The notes below the pieces were generated by a model that was given only the letters and a program-made list of their open reading frames with translations, searched no databases and had not been told where the DNA came from. From assembly GCF_042651965.1 (NCBI RefSeq), contig NZ_JBHSDY010000011.1, positions 124,001 to 188,000 of the forward strand: a DNA stretch of 64,000 nucleotides. The letters run 5' to 3'. Shown here piece after piece: positions 1-11,516 of the stretch (position 1 is the stretch's first letter; every line of letters starts with the position of its first letter). Both the position numbers and the translations under genes were made by a program. Source of the stretch: Castellaniella hirudinis (GTDB taxonomy: Bacteria; Pseudomonadota; Gammaproteobacteria; Burkholderiales; Burkholderiaceae_B).

Positions 1-264
1 CCCATCCTGGCGCCTGTCGCCGCGCAGTTCGGGATCGATCCGGTGCATTTCGGCCTGATCATGATCACCAACCTGGCCTTGGGCATGATCACGCCGCCGT
101 TCGGCGTCAACCTGTTTGCCGCTGCGGCGGTGGGCAATGTGTCCTTGCACCGCATGATTCCCTATCTGGTGCCTATGGTCGGCGTCATTCTGCTGTGCCT
201 GGCCCTGATCACCTATTTCCCGATGATCAGCCTCGGTTCGCTCTACCTTTTCGGGATCCGCTAG
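1..264 (+). CDS. TRAP transporter large permease (DctM type), 3' end only
   Basis: The frame is open from the first base, so this is the last 87 residues of a gene that starts outside the window. TNLALGMITPPFGVNLF and the hydrophobic stretch that follows (LVPMVGVILLCLALITYFP) match the C-terminal end of the large membrane subunit of TRAP transporters. In this family the subunit forms the inner-membrane channel that moves organic anions with the sodium or proton gradient, fed by a periplasmic binding protein. The substrate cannot be told from this piece. The small permease and binding-protein genes, if present, lie upstream of the window. Confidence 0.85.
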   Translation, partial: PILAPVAAQFGIDPVHFGLIMITNLALGMITPPFGVNLFAAAAVGNVSLHRMIPYLVPMVGVILLCLALITYFPMISLGSLYLFGIR

Positions 265-472
265 GCCGTCCCTCCCTATGGCTCCGGCCGGCCGGCGGTT
301 GCATGCCGTCGGTCAGGCCGCGCCGGCGCTTTGGGGGCGTGAGCGCCGTCATTTGAAACAGTTCACAACAGTCACGTAAAAACCGCTATTCTTAGCCTGG
401 AAGTCCCGCCGCCTGGCGGAGCGCGCATGAAATTCCCAGCGCCTTTGCCTGCCTTTTCGATCGAGGAGCCTC

Positions 473-3400
473 ATGGCGGCATTTTCCGCAAGACGAACAT
501 TCAGTCTTTGGTTTCCCGGTTTTTTGGTCGCCGTGCTCGGGTTCGGCCTGACTTACGGACTGGTGCAGCAGCAGCGGGAAACGGGCCGATCGCTTGCCCA
601 GATCCGCTTTTCCGAAGAAGTCCGTTCCTCCAGCGACGCGATGACCCAGCGCATCGTGGCCTACGCCGAGGTCGTGGCCGGTTTGCGCGACCTGTTCATG
701 GTCAATCCCGACCTGGACAACCAGTTGTTCGAGCGCGTGGTGGCGCAGCACGACGTGCGCCGGAACTACCCTGAACTGGTCAACCTGTCCTTCGTGCGCC
801 GGGTGCGCACCAGCGAACTGCCCGCATACGAAGCGCGGCTGCGCGCCCGGTTCCCTGCAGCGGATCCGATGGCGCCGATCATTCACCCGCGCGTCGATCG
901 GCCGGACCACTATATCGTCGAGTATCTCTGGCCTCGGGAAGGCAACGAGAGCATCTGGGGGCTGGACATCGCCTCTCAGCCCGCCAATCTGGCCGCCGTC
1001 CTGACGGGGAGGGCGACGGGCCGCCCGGTGACCTCGGCGCCTTTCGCCTTGCTTCAGGAAAAAGAAGACAGCACGGCCTTCGTGCTGCGTTTTCCCGTGT
1101 TTCATCGCGGCGAGGGTGATCGTTTCATTGGCGCAGTGGCCGCCGTGGTGCGGGTCAGCGGCATGCTGGACGCCATCCGCGCATCCGGATTTCTGCGCGG
1201 CCTGTCGTTGCGGGTGCAGGATGTCGGCGCCGCCGGCGTTCCGGGCGTACCGGCCCTGTTGGGCACCTCGGCGCCGCCGCCGGACACGGTCGAACCAGGG
1301 CTCGCGCTCGAAGAAACCCGCCTGCTGGACGTGATGGGCCGGACCTGGCGCCTGGACTTCGCGCCCAGCCGCGCGCTGTTGTCCTCCACTGAACGGATGA
1401 TGCCTTGGTGGATCGGCGGCGCGGGCGCGGCCCTGACGCTGCTGCTGGTGGTGCTGGCCAGCCTGCTGACGCGTCAGCGCACGCGGGCCTTTACCGAGGT
1501 CGCTTCCACCCACGAGGCCCTGCGGCGCAGCGAGGAACGTTTCCGCGCCGTCTTCAACCAGGCGGCGGTCGGCGTGTCCCTGACCGACGTCAAGACCGGC
1601 GCGCTGGTCCGGGTGAATCAAAAGTATTGCGACATCCTGGGCTACACGCGGGACGAACTGCTGCGGCTCGATTTCCAGAAGCTGACCCATCCGGACGACC
1701 TGGCGCGGGACCTGGAGCAGATGCGGCGCGTCCAGGCGGGGGAAATCCGCGAGTTCCGGCTTGAAAAGCGCGTCCTGCGCAAAGGGGGCGAATCGATCTG
1801 GGTGGATCTGACGGTTTCTCCCATCTGGAAGCCGGGCGAGGCGCCCGACCTCCACGTCGCCGTCATCCAGGACGTCGATGAGCGGCGCCGGATGCAGGAC
1901 GCGCTGCAGGACCGGGAGCGGCATCTGCGCAGCATCCTCGATCACCTGCCGGTGGGGGTGTGTCTGGTGCGGCACGATGAGCGCATCACATTCCGCAATC
2001 GGCAGTTCGTGCAGATTTTCGGCTATGCCGAGCGGGAAGTGCCCGATGTGCAGGCCTGGTGGGCGCGGATCTGCCCCGACCCCGACGTCCGCGAACGGGC
2101 GCGCCAGCATTGGGCGCGGCACTGCGCGGCGGCCCGCCTCGCGGGCGACAGTGTCATCGCGGCCGGCGAATACCGGATCCTGTGCGGCGACGGCGCTTAT
2201 CGGACGGTCGAGATTGCCGGCGTCCTGCTGGGCGATGACTATCTGCTGACGCTGGAGGACCTGACCTCGCGCAAGGCGGCCGAGGAGGAAATCAACTACC
2301 TGGCGTTCAACGACTCGCTGACCGGATTGCCCAATCGCCGCCTGCTGCTGGACCGGCTGCAGCAGACCCTGGCGTCCACGGCGCGTCATCAGCGCTGGGG
2401 CGCGCTGCTGATGCTGGACCTGGATCATTTCAAGACCCTGAACGAGACCCGGGGCCATGATTGCGGCGACCTGATGCTGCGCCAGGTCGCCGAACGCCTG
2501 CGGAACAGCCTGCCCGACTCGCAGACCGTCGCCCGGCATGGGGACGACGAGTTCGTGGTCGTCCTGGAGGACTTGGGCGATTCCGCCGAAGAGGCCGCCG
2601 CGCAGGCTGAGGAAACCGGCCAGCGCATCCTGACGCTGCTGAGCGCGCCCTATCTGCTGGAGGGAGAGTACTACCATGCGACGGTCAGCATGGGAGCCGC
2701 GATATTTCATGGGCAGGAGCAGGGGGTGGACGAACACCTCAAGCGGGCCGACCTGGCCATGTACCAGGCCAAGGCGGCGGGCCGCAACACGATGCGCTTC
2801 TATGATCCGCTGATGCAGGCCGCCGTGCATCGGCGCGCCACGCTGGAACTGGACATGCGCATCGGCCTGGAACAGGGCCAGTTCGAATTGTTCTATCAGC
2901 CGCAGAAGGACCGCGACCGCATCATCGGCTGCGAGGCTTTGCTGCGCTGGCATCATCCCCAGGGCGGCTTCATCTCGCCGGCCGCTTTCATTCCCCTGGC
3001 CGAAGAGACCGGTCTGATCCTGCCGCTGGGCGAATGGGTCTTGCGGGCGGCGTGCACACAACTGGCCTGCTGGGCCCAGGATCCTGAGTTTGCGCACTTG
3101 AGCATCGCCGTCAACGTCAGCCCGCGCCAGTTCCACGAGCCTGGCTTTGTCGATCACGTGCTGGCGGCCTTGGCGGGCGCCGGTGCGGACGCCAGCCGGC
3201 TTGAACTCGAGCTGACCGAAGGCCTGTTGCTGCAGGACATCGAGGACACGATCCGCAAGATGGTGCAGCTCAAGGGCTATGGCGTGGGATTTTCGTTGGA
3301 TGATTTCGGCACCGGCTATTCGTCGCTGGCCTACCTGAAGCGCCTGCCGCTGGATCAATTGAAGATCGACCAGAGCTTCGTGCGCGACGTGCTGACCGAC

Positions 3401-3595
3401 CCCAACGACGCGGCGATTGCGCGCACCATCGTCGGCCTGGGCATCAGCCTGGGCCTGCGCGTCATCGCCGAAGGCGTGGAAACCGAGGCCCAGCGCGCCT
3501 TTCTGGAGCGGCATCATTGCCATGCCTGGCAGGGCTATCTGCTGAGCCGTCCGCTGCCGGTGGCCGAGTTCGAGGCGCTGGTGCGGGCGGGGTGA
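473..3595 (+). CDS. CHASE-PAS-PAS-GGDEF-EAL cyclic-di-GMP signalling protein
   Basis: 1040 residues. Visible order: membrane helix at about 14-34, periplasmic CHASE-like sensor to about 300, second helix about 305-330, two PAS domains (about 350-470 and 480-600), GGDEF domain (about 605-775) and EAL domain (about 785-1035). The GGDEF signature reads GDDEF (in ARHGDDEF), and the place of the inhibitory RxxD site reads SLPD, so cyclase activity and product inhibition are doubtful. The EAL half keeps EALLRW, VNVSPRQF, DDFGTGYSS, KIDQSFV and IAEGVET, as expected of an active c-di-GMP phosphodiesterase. The start at 473 follows GAGGA. A ligand sensed outside the membrane probably tunes c-di-GMP breakdown; the ligand is unknown. 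It appears monocistronic. Confidence 0.9.
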   Translation: MAAFSARRTFSLWFPGFLVAVLGFGLTYGLVQQQRETGRSLAQIRFSEEVRSSSDAMTQRIVAYAEVVAGLRDLFMVNPDLDNQLFERVVAQHDVRRNYPELVNLSFVRRVRTSELPAYEARLRARFPAADPMAPIIHPRVDRPDHYIVEYLWPREGNESIWGLDIASQPANLAAVLTGRATGRPVTSAPFALLQEKEDSTAFVLRFPVFHRGEGDRFIGAVAAVVRVSGMLDAIRASGFLRGLSLRVQDVGAAGVPGVPALLGTSAPPPDTVEPGLALEETRLLDVMGRTWRLDFAPSRALLSSTERMMPWWIGGAGAALTLLLVVLASLLTRQRTRAFTEVASTHEALRRSEERFRAVFNQAAVGVSLTDVKTGALVRVNQKYCDILGYTRDELLRLDFQKLTHPDDLARDLEQMRRVQAGEIREFRLEKRVLRKGGESIWVDLTVSPIWKPGEAPDLHVAVIQDVDERRRMQDALQDRERHLRSILDHLPVGVCLVRHDERITFRNRQFVQIFGYAEREVPDVQAWWARICPDPDVRERARQHWARHCAAARLAGDSVIAAGEYRILCGDGAYRTVEIAGVLLGDDYLLTLEDLTSRKAAEEEINYLAFNDSLTGLPNRRLLLDRLQQTLASTARHQRWGALLMLDLDHFKTLNETRGHDCGDLMLRQVAERLRNSLPDSQTVARHGDDEFVVVLEDLGDSAEEAAAQAEETGQRILTLLSAPYLLEGEYYHATVSMGAAIFHGQEQGVDEHLKRADLAMYQAKAAGRNTMRFYDPLMQAAVHRRATLELDMRIGLEQGQFELFYQPQKDRDRIIGCEALLRWHHPQGGFISPAAFIPLAEETGLILPLGEWVLRAACTQLACWAQDPEFAHLSIAVNVSPRQFHEPGFVDHVLAALAGAGADASRLELELTEGLLLQDIEDTIRKMVQLKGYGVGFSLDDFGTGYSSLAYLKRLPLDQLKIDQSFVRDVLTDPNDAAIARTIVGLGISLGLRVIAEGVETEAQRAFLERHHCHAWQGYLLSRPLPVAEFEALVRAG

Positions 3596-3610
3596 GGGGG
3601 CGCACAAATG

Positions 3611-3648
3611 AAAACAGGCCGGATTCCACTGGAATTCGGCCTGTCTTT
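3611..3648. terminator. Bidirectional hairpin between the GGDEF/EAL gene and the tRNA
   Basis: Two 14-base arms (3614-3627 and 3631-3644) starting ACAGGCCG pair with one G-U wobble in the plus-strand RNA around a 3-base loop. On the minus strand the hairpin is followed by TTTT, so it can end the tRNA transcript; on the plus strand it is followed by CTTTAA. It sits between two converging transcripts and probably serves both. Confidence 0.75.
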
Positions 3649-3653
3649 AAAGC

Positions 3654-3730
3654 TGGTTGCGGGGACAGGATTTGAACCTGTGACCTTCGGGTTATGAGCC
3701 CGACGAGCTGCCAGACTGCTCCACCCCGCG
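3654..3730 (-). tRNA. tRNA-fMet (initiator), anticodon CAT
   Basis: The minus strand reads CGCGGGGTGGAGCAG at the 5' end, the anticodon stem and loop CGGGCTCATAACCCG, the T-loop GGTTCAAATCC, and an encoded CCA end, 77 nt in all. The mismatched first pair (C1/A72) and the three G-C pairs beneath the anticodon loop are hallmarks of initiator tRNA. It is followed by a terminator hairpin and preceded by its own promoter. Confidence 0.97.
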
Positions 3731-3743
3731 TCTGAAGAACTGA

Positions 3744-3772
3744 ACTATAGCAAGTCTGCGAAAATAATGCAA
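3744..3772 (-). promoter_or_regulatory. Promoter of the initiator tRNA gene
   Basis: On the minus strand TTGCAT (3772-3767) is followed after 17 bp by TATAGT (3749-3744), with a TGC extension just before the -10 box. Transcription would start near 3737, about 7 bases before the mature tRNA end. It lies in the 67-bp gap shared with divergent scpB. Confidence 0.6.
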
Positions 3773-3797
3773 GCAATCCATCGGAGTTCAAGCTAAA

Positions 3798-4448
3798 ATG
3801 ACGGAAACGGAAATCCTGCGCGTCTTGGAAACGGCCTTGTTGTGTGCCGATGCGCCTCTCGCGGTCACTGATCTGCGCAGCCTCTTCGAGGACACGATTT
3901 CCGGGGACGACATCCGTCGCCATCTGGCTGCCTTGCAGCTCGACTGGCAGGAACGGGGGCTCGAACTGGTGCAGCTCGCCAGTGGCTGGCGCTTCCAAAG
4001 CCGTCCTGACATGCAGCGTTACCTGGGGCGGCTAAGCCCCGAAAAACCGCCTCGCTATTCTCGCGCCGTGCTCGAAACGCTCGCCATCATTGCATGGCGG
4101 CAGCCCGTGACGCGCGGGGACATCGAGGACATCCGCGGCGTCACGGTCTCGGCTCAGATCATCCGCACCCTCGAAGACCGGGGCTGGATTGAAACCCTGG
4201 GCTATCGCGATGCCCCGGGGCGTCCGGCCTTGTTGGGGACGACGCGCCGCTTCCTCGAAGACCTCGGTCTGCGGGCGCTGGACGAGCTGCCCGCGCTCGA
4301 CGCGGACGAGGCCACGGAGGCGCTGGGCGTCCTGGCGTTCGATGCACAGGCCGGATCGGATGAGGAACCCGCTGCCGCTCCGGAGGCTGCTGCGGACCCC
4401 GATCCGGATGATCCTCCGGTCCAGGCGCCGCGAGAGCCGAATGAATGA
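3798..4448 (+). CDS. scpB: Segregation and condensation protein B (ScpB)
   Basis: 216 residues. The two winged-helix domains of ScpB are recognisable, with the family block SRAVLETLAIIAWRQPVTR and RGVTVSAQIIRTLEDRGWIE followed by GRPALLGTTRRFLEDLGL. In the family, ScpB dimers bind ScpA and the SMC ATPase to form the condensin-like complex that organises the chromosome. The tail (about residue 180 on) is acidic and Pro/Ala-rich. rluB follows 34 bp downstream, an arrangement common in proteobacteria, suggesting co-transcription. scpA is not in the window. Confidence 0.95.
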   Translation: MTETEILRVLETALLCADAPLAVTDLRSLFEDTISGDDIRRHLAALQLDWQERGLELVQLASGWRFQSRPDMQRYLGRLSPEKPPRYSRAVLETLAIIAWRQPVTRGDIEDIRGVTVSAQIIRTLEDRGWIETLGYRDAPGRPALLGTTRRFLEDLGLRALDELPALDADEATEALGVLAFDAQAGSDEEPAAAPEAAADPDPDDPPVQAPREPNE

Positions 4449-4482
4449 AGAACAGACTTTTGCATAGGAGTCACCGAACCCC

Positions 4483-6240
4483 ATGACAGCAGACACAGAG
4501 ACGATGCCGCGTGACGCGACGGGTGCGCCCGACGCTTCGTCCACTCCCGAGAATCGGCCGGACAACGGCAAGCCGCGCGGGCGCAAGCTGCGCACGCCGT
4601 TTCGCCGCCGCCGGGGGGATGCGCAGCAGGGCGGGGCTCAGGGCGCCCAGGGCGAGGCCCAGGCCGCCGAGGCCGTCGAAGCCATCGATGCGGGCACGGC
4701 CGAAGAAGCTGATCGCGCCCTGCATTACCTGAATGACGCGCAGCCGACCGCACGACGCCTGGATCGCTATCTGAACAGCGACGTCCTGATGCCGAAGCTG
4801 CACAAGGTTCTGGCCGACGCGGGCGTGGGTTCGCGGCGCGACATGGAAGAACTGATCGTCGCCGGCCGCGTCTCGGTCAACGGCGAGCCCGCTCACGTGG
4901 GGCAGCGCATCGGTCCCGACGACAAGGTCCGCGTCAACGGCCGTCTGGTGACGCGTCCCAAGGCGGGCAAGCTGCCTCGCGTCATCCTGTATCACAAGCC
5001 GGCCGGCGAGATCGTCAGCCACGACGACCCCGAAGGTCGTGCCTCCGTGTTCGCCCGCCTGCCGCGCATCCGCACCGGCAAATGGCTGTCGGTGGGGCGC
5101 CTGGACCTGAATACCGAAGGCCTGCTGATTCTGACGACCTCGGGCGAGTTGGCCAACCGCCTGTCGCATCCGCGCTATGGTTCCGAACGCGAATACGCGG
5201 TCCGCGTGCTGGGCGAACTGGGTGAACAGGAACAGGCTCGCCTGACCAGCGGTATTGAACTGGAAGACGGGCCGGCGCAATTCAATTCGCTGGACTACAT
5301 CGGCGGTGAAGGCAGCAACCGCTGGTACCGGGTCACGCTCAGCGAAGGCCGCAACCGCGAAGTGCGGCGCATGTTCGATGCGGCCGGTGTGACGGTCAGC
5401 CGTCTGATCCGCACCCGCTTCGGCGATGTGATGCTGCCCACCAATCTGCGCCGGGGGCGCTGGGACGAACTGGATTCCGAACTGGTCGGGGCGCTGATGG
5501 TCCAGCTGGGCCTGGTGCGCAGCGGCGACGAAGACGATGACAGCCAGTCCGAGCGTCAGCCGACCTCGCACGCCAGCGCGCTGCCGCCGGGCTTTGGCAC
5601 GCCGGGCCAGAACGGCCAGAACGGTGCGCGCCTGAACCGCCGGGGCAGGGTGGCGGGCGGCCGCAAGGGCGGCATCGACCCGTTCACGACCGGATTGCTC
5701 ATCAGCGGCGGGCTGGCCAATGGCCATCCGGACGGCAACAAGGCCGAGGGCGGCAAGCCCCGCCAGGGCGCCAAATCCGGCCGCAAGCCGGCCAAATCCC
5801 ATGGTCATCACGGCCAAGGCCATCATGCTCAAGGCCAGGGCTTCGAGGCCCAGGACGGACACGTCGAAGGCCGGCCCGCATCCAACCGGCCGTCCCGCCC
5901 GGCTCGGCCGGGCAAGCCGGGCAGCAAGCCGGCCGGCCAGGCCAACGGCAAGCCCGCGGCCAAGCCCGCCGGCAAACCGGCCCGGTCCGGCAAACCCGGC
6001 GCCGGCAAGCCGGGCAAGCATGCTCAGGGCGGGGCGCAGCCCCAGGCCGATGGGGTGAACGCGCAGCCGCGTCCGCCCAAGGCCGCTCAGAACAAGCCCG
6101 CCCAGAAGACCGGCCGCAAGCCGGGCGGCAATAAGGCGCCCCGCAAGCAGGCGGGCGGCGGGGGCGGGGGCGGCGAGCGCCAGCCGCGCGGCGCGCATGC
6201 GCACGAGTCCCGCCTGGGTTTCCTGGGGCGCAGCCGCTGA
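4483..6240 (+). CDS. rluB: 23S rRNA pseudouridine synthase RluB with long basic tail
   Basis: 585 residues. An S4 RNA-binding domain (about 103-165, KLHKVLADAGVGSRRDMEELI) is followed by the RsuA/RluB-type catalytic domain with the conserved Asp in GRLDLNTEGLL (near residue 207) and EGRNREVRRMFDAAGVTVSRL. The family makes the pseudouridine near the peptidyl-transferase centre of 23S rRNA. About 100 residues precede the S4 domain, and the last 235 or so form a low-complexity Lys/Gly/Pro/Ala tail, nearly doubling the usual size. The tail is probably disordered and may add RNA affinity. SD-like AGGAG lies before the ATG at 4483. Confidence 0.93.
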   Translation: MTADTETMPRDATGAPDASSTPENRPDNGKPRGRKLRTPFRRRRGDAQQGGAQGAQGEAQAAEAVEAIDAGTAEEADRALHYLNDAQPTARRLDRYLNSDVLMPKLHKVLADAGVGSRRDMEELIVAGRVSVNGEPAHVGQRIGPDDKVRVNGRLVTRPKAGKLPRVILYHKPAGEIVSHDDPEGRASVFARLPRIRTGKWLSVGRLDLNTEGLLILTTSGELANRLSHPRYGSEREYAVRVLGELGEQEQARLTSGIELEDGPAQFNSLDYIGGEGSNRWYRVTLSEGRNREVRRMFDAAGVTVSRLIRTRFGDVMLPTNLRRGRWDELDSELVGALMVQLGLVRSGDEDDDSQSERQPTSHASALPPGFGTPGQNGQNGARLNRRGRVAGGRKGGIDPFTTGLLISGGLANGHPDGNKAEGGKPRQGAKSGRKPAKSHGHHGQGHHAQGQGFEAQDGHVEGRPASNRPSRPARPGKPGSKPAGQANGKPAAKPAGKPARSGKPGAGKPGKHAQGGAQPQADGVNAQPRPPKAAQNKPAQKTGRKPGGNKAPRKQAGGGGGGGERQPRGAHAHESRLGFLGRSR

Positions 6241-6350
6241 TCCGGCCGGGTCGCGCCGGCCCGGTCCGCTGTGGCGGACACGCCCGGGCCGGGCGCCGAT
6301 CCGGGTCATGGCGCCAGGGTTTCACGAGATGGTCTTTGGCAAAGAAATGC

Positions 6351-6359
6351 TGTTATAAT
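6351..6359 (+). promoter_or_regulatory. Extended -10 promoter of the rimP-nusA-infB operon
   Basis: TGTTATAAT is a perfect -10 hexamer (6354-6359) with the TGn extension; no good -35 box is seen 16-18 bp upstream. A start near 6366 would give a leader of about 230 nt before rimP. A 7-bp hairpin (ACAGCAC at 6370-6376 with GTGCTGT at 6381-6387) would lie at the very 5' end of the transcript. Confidence 0.6.
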
Positions 6360-6564
6360 GTAAGGCTTTACAGCACCTTTGTGCTGTGTCCACCGAGGAC
6401 TTGCCGTTTGCGTTGCGCCGTATAGAAGCATCCCGTATTGGGGTATCGATCGGGCGCATGGGTCGCAGCATTGGCAAAACCCCGGCACCGCGTGTGTTAA
6501 AGCGCATGCCGGAGCGGGTCCTCGGCGGTTCCTGAATGGGCTTCGGGTTTCCGGGGCGAACAAA

Positions 6565-6591
6565 GGGCTGCGGGACAGCCCCTTTTTTTTT
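6565..6591 (+). terminator. Intrinsic terminator or attenuator just before rimP
   Basis: GGGCTG (6565-6570) pairs with CAGCCC (6576-6581) around a CGGGA loop and is followed by nine T (6583-6591). The T-run ends seven bases before the rimP ATG. No gene ends just upstream, so in the plus direction this looks like a premature terminator within the operon's own leader. See findings. Confidence 0.6.
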
Positions 6592-6598
6592 GGAATTT

Positions 6599-7069
6599 AT
6601 GGCGGATATTTTGACGGTCGCCCAGCAAGCCTTGCTGGGCTTCGATGTGGAACTGATCGATGTGGAACGCGCGCCCCTGGGGCTTTTGCGTGTGGTGATC
6701 GATCGCCCCGAAGGGGTGCGCATCGAGGACTGCGAACAGGTCTCCCGCCAGTTGTCGCATGTGTTCGAAGTCGAAAACATCGACTACAAGCGCCTGGAGG
6801 TCAGCTCCCCCGGCGTAGACCGGCCCCTGCGCCGCCCGGCGGACTTTGTCCGCTTTGCCGGCGAGCGCATCGAACTGCGCCTGCACGAGCCGGTCGAGTC
6901 CCGCAAGACCTTTACCGGCATTCTGCGGGCCGGCGGGGATGAAACGCCCGTGTTCAGCCTGGACTGGGAAGACCAGTCAGGCCAGGTGCGGACGCTGCCG
7001 TTTTCTTTTGACGATGTGGATCGGGCCCGGCTGGACCCTGTTCTCGATTTCAAGGGTAAGAAGCGATGA
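6599..7069 (+). CDS. rimP: Ribosome maturation factor RimP
   Basis: 156 residues. The N-terminal alpha/beta domain (GFDVELIDVERAP, LRVVIDRPEGV, ISSPGVDRPL-like VSSPGVDRPLRR) and C-terminal beta-barrel are typical. RimP binds free 30S subunits and helps their late assembly. The ATG at 6599 gives the usual family length; an in-frame ATG at 6536 would add 21 residues encoded by the terminator hairpin and its T-run, so it is unlikely. The only SD-like bases are GGA right after the T-run. The stop overlaps the nusA start (ATGA), the first link of the nusA operon. Confidence 0.93.
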   Translation: MADILTVAQQALLGFDVELIDVERAPLGLLRVVIDRPEGVRIEDCEQVSRQLSHVFEVENIDYKRLEVSSPGVDRPLRRPADFVRFAGERIELRLHEPVESRKTFTGILRAGGDETPVFSLDWEDQSGQVRTLPFSFDDVDRARLDPVLDFKGKKR

Positions 7070-8550
7070 GTCGCGAAATTCTGCTGTTGGTCGACGCCCT
7101 GGCGCGTGAAAAAAACGTCGAACGCGATGTGGTGTTCGGCGCTCTCGAAAACGCGCTGGCTTCGGCCATGAAAAAGCGGTTCAAGGAAGACGTGGACATC
7201 CGCGTGGCCATCGACCGCCAGTCTGGCGAACACGAAGGTTTCCGCCGCTGGCTGGTCGTGCCCGACGAGGCCGGCCTGCAAGAGCCCGACGCCCAGGAAC
7301 TCTATACCGACGCCCAGGACATCGTGCCGGGCATCGAGATCGGCGAATACATCGAGGAACCCCTCGAACCCATCGAATTCGGCCGCATCGGCGCGCAGGC
7401 CGCCAAGCAGGCCATCCTGCAGCGGATCCGCGATGCCGAGCGCGAACAGGTGCTCAATGACTTCCTGGATCGGGGCGAGACCATCGTGTCCGGCACGGTC
7501 AAGCGCCTGGACAAGGGCGACGGCATCATCGAAATCGGCAAGGTCGAGGCCCGGCTGCCGCGCACCGAGATGATCCCCAAGGAAAACATCCGCGCCGGCG
7601 ACCGCGTGCGCGCCTACGTCCTCAAGGTCGATCACGCCGCGCGCGGCCAGCAGGTCATCCTGTCGCGCACCTCGCCCGATTTCATCCGCGAACTGTTCGA
7701 AAACGAAGTCCCCGAGATCGAGCAGGGTCTGCTCGAGATCAAGGCGGCGGCCCGTGATCCGGGCGTGCGTGCCAAGATCGCCGTCGTGGCGTACGATAAA
7801 CGGATCGATCCGATCGGCACCTGCGTCGGGATGCGCGGCTCGCGTGTCACGGCGGTGCGCAACGAACTCGGCGGCGAGCAGGTCGACATCGTTCTGTGGG
7901 CCGACGATCCGGCGGAATTCGTGATCGGCGCGCTGGCGCCGGCGCACGTCGAATCGATCCTGGTGGACGAAGACAAGCACGCCATGGACGTGGTCGTGGA
8001 CGAGGAAAACCTCCCCAAGGCCATCGGCGCGCGCGGTCAGAACGTCCGCCTGGCGTCCGAGCTGACCGGCTGGCAGATCAACATCATGACGCCCGAGGAA
8101 AGCCAGAGCCGTCAGGATGCCGAGCGCACCGCGCTGCGTCACACCTTCATCACGAAGCTGGACGTGGACGAGGAAGTCGCCGACATCCTGATCGACGAAG
8201 GCTTCACCGGCCTCGAAGAAATCGCCTACGTGCCCATGCAGGAATTGCTGGACATCGAAGCCTTCGACGAGGACACCGTCAACGAGTTGCGCACCCGTGC
8301 GCGCAATGCCCTGTTGACCGAGGCCATCGCCCAGGAAGAGCGCGTGCAGACCGCCCGCGATCTGCTGGAAATCCAGGGCATGGACCCGGCCCTGGTCGCC
8401 AAGCTGGCTGAAAACAACATCACCACGCTGGACGACCTGGCCGAATTGGCCGCGGACGAACTGGCCGAACTGACCGGGCTGCCCGAGGACACCGCCAGCG
8501 ACATGATCATGCAGGCGCGGGCCCACTGGTTCGAGGACGACGAAGCCTGA
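7066..8550 (+). CDS. nusA: Transcription termination/antitermination factor NusA
   Basis: 494 residues, the full length for proteobacterial NusA. Visible: NusA N-terminal domain (binds RNA polymerase), S1 domain (about 135-200, IVSGTVKRLDKGDGIIEIG), two KH domains (about 230-370, with DPIGTCVGMRGSRV and KAIGARGQNVRLASELTGWQI) and two acidic C-terminal helix-hairpin-helix repeats. It binds elongating RNA polymerase and controls pausing, Rho-dependent termination and rRNA antitermination. Overlaps rimP by four bases. Confidence 0.97.
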   Translation: MSREILLLVDALAREKNVERDVVFGALENALASAMKKRFKEDVDIRVAIDRQSGEHEGFRRWLVVPDEAGLQEPDAQELYTDAQDIVPGIEIGEYIEEPLEPIEFGRIGAQAAKQAILQRIRDAEREQVLNDFLDRGETIVSGTVKRLDKGDGIIEIGKVEARLPRTEMIPKENIRAGDRVRAYVLKVDHAARGQQVILSRTSPDFIRELFENEVPEIEQGLLEIKAAARDPGVRAKIAVVAYDKRIDPIGTCVGMRGSRVTAVRNELGGEQVDIVLWADDPAEFVIGALAPAHVESILVDEDKHAMDVVVDEENLPKAIGARGQNVRLASELTGWQINIMTPEESQSRQDAERTALRHTFITKLDVDEEVADILIDEGFTGLEEIAYVPMQELLDIEAFDEDTVNELRTRARNALLTEAIAQEERVQTARDLLEIQGMDPALVAKLAENNITTLDDLAELAADELAELTGLPEDTASDMIMQARAHWFEDDEA

Positions 8551-8605
8551 TCGCTTCGTCGCATCAAACCACGCAGCCCATCAACGTAGTCAAAGAGAGA
8601 GTCGA

Positions 8606-11500
<2,895 letters not shown>

Positions 11501-11516
11501 TCGTGTGGCATGAATC

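Noticed and set aside
392..3607. Long open frame of 1071 codons on the minus strand
   Set aside because: It mirrors the CHASE-GGDEF-EAL gene; its Gln/Arg/His/Ala-rich sequence is typical of antisense frames in GC-rich DNA.
4471..6309. Minus-strand frame of 612 codons
   Set aside because: Antisense of rluB; no domain and extreme Ala/Arg composition.
6536..6598. Upstream start for RimP adding 21 residues
   Set aside because: The added residues would be encoded by the terminator hairpin and T-run; family length supports ATG 6599.
6784..8526. Minus-strand frame of 580 codons
   Set aside because: Antisense of rimP-nusA, rich in His/Gln/Asp-Val repeats typical of shadow frames.
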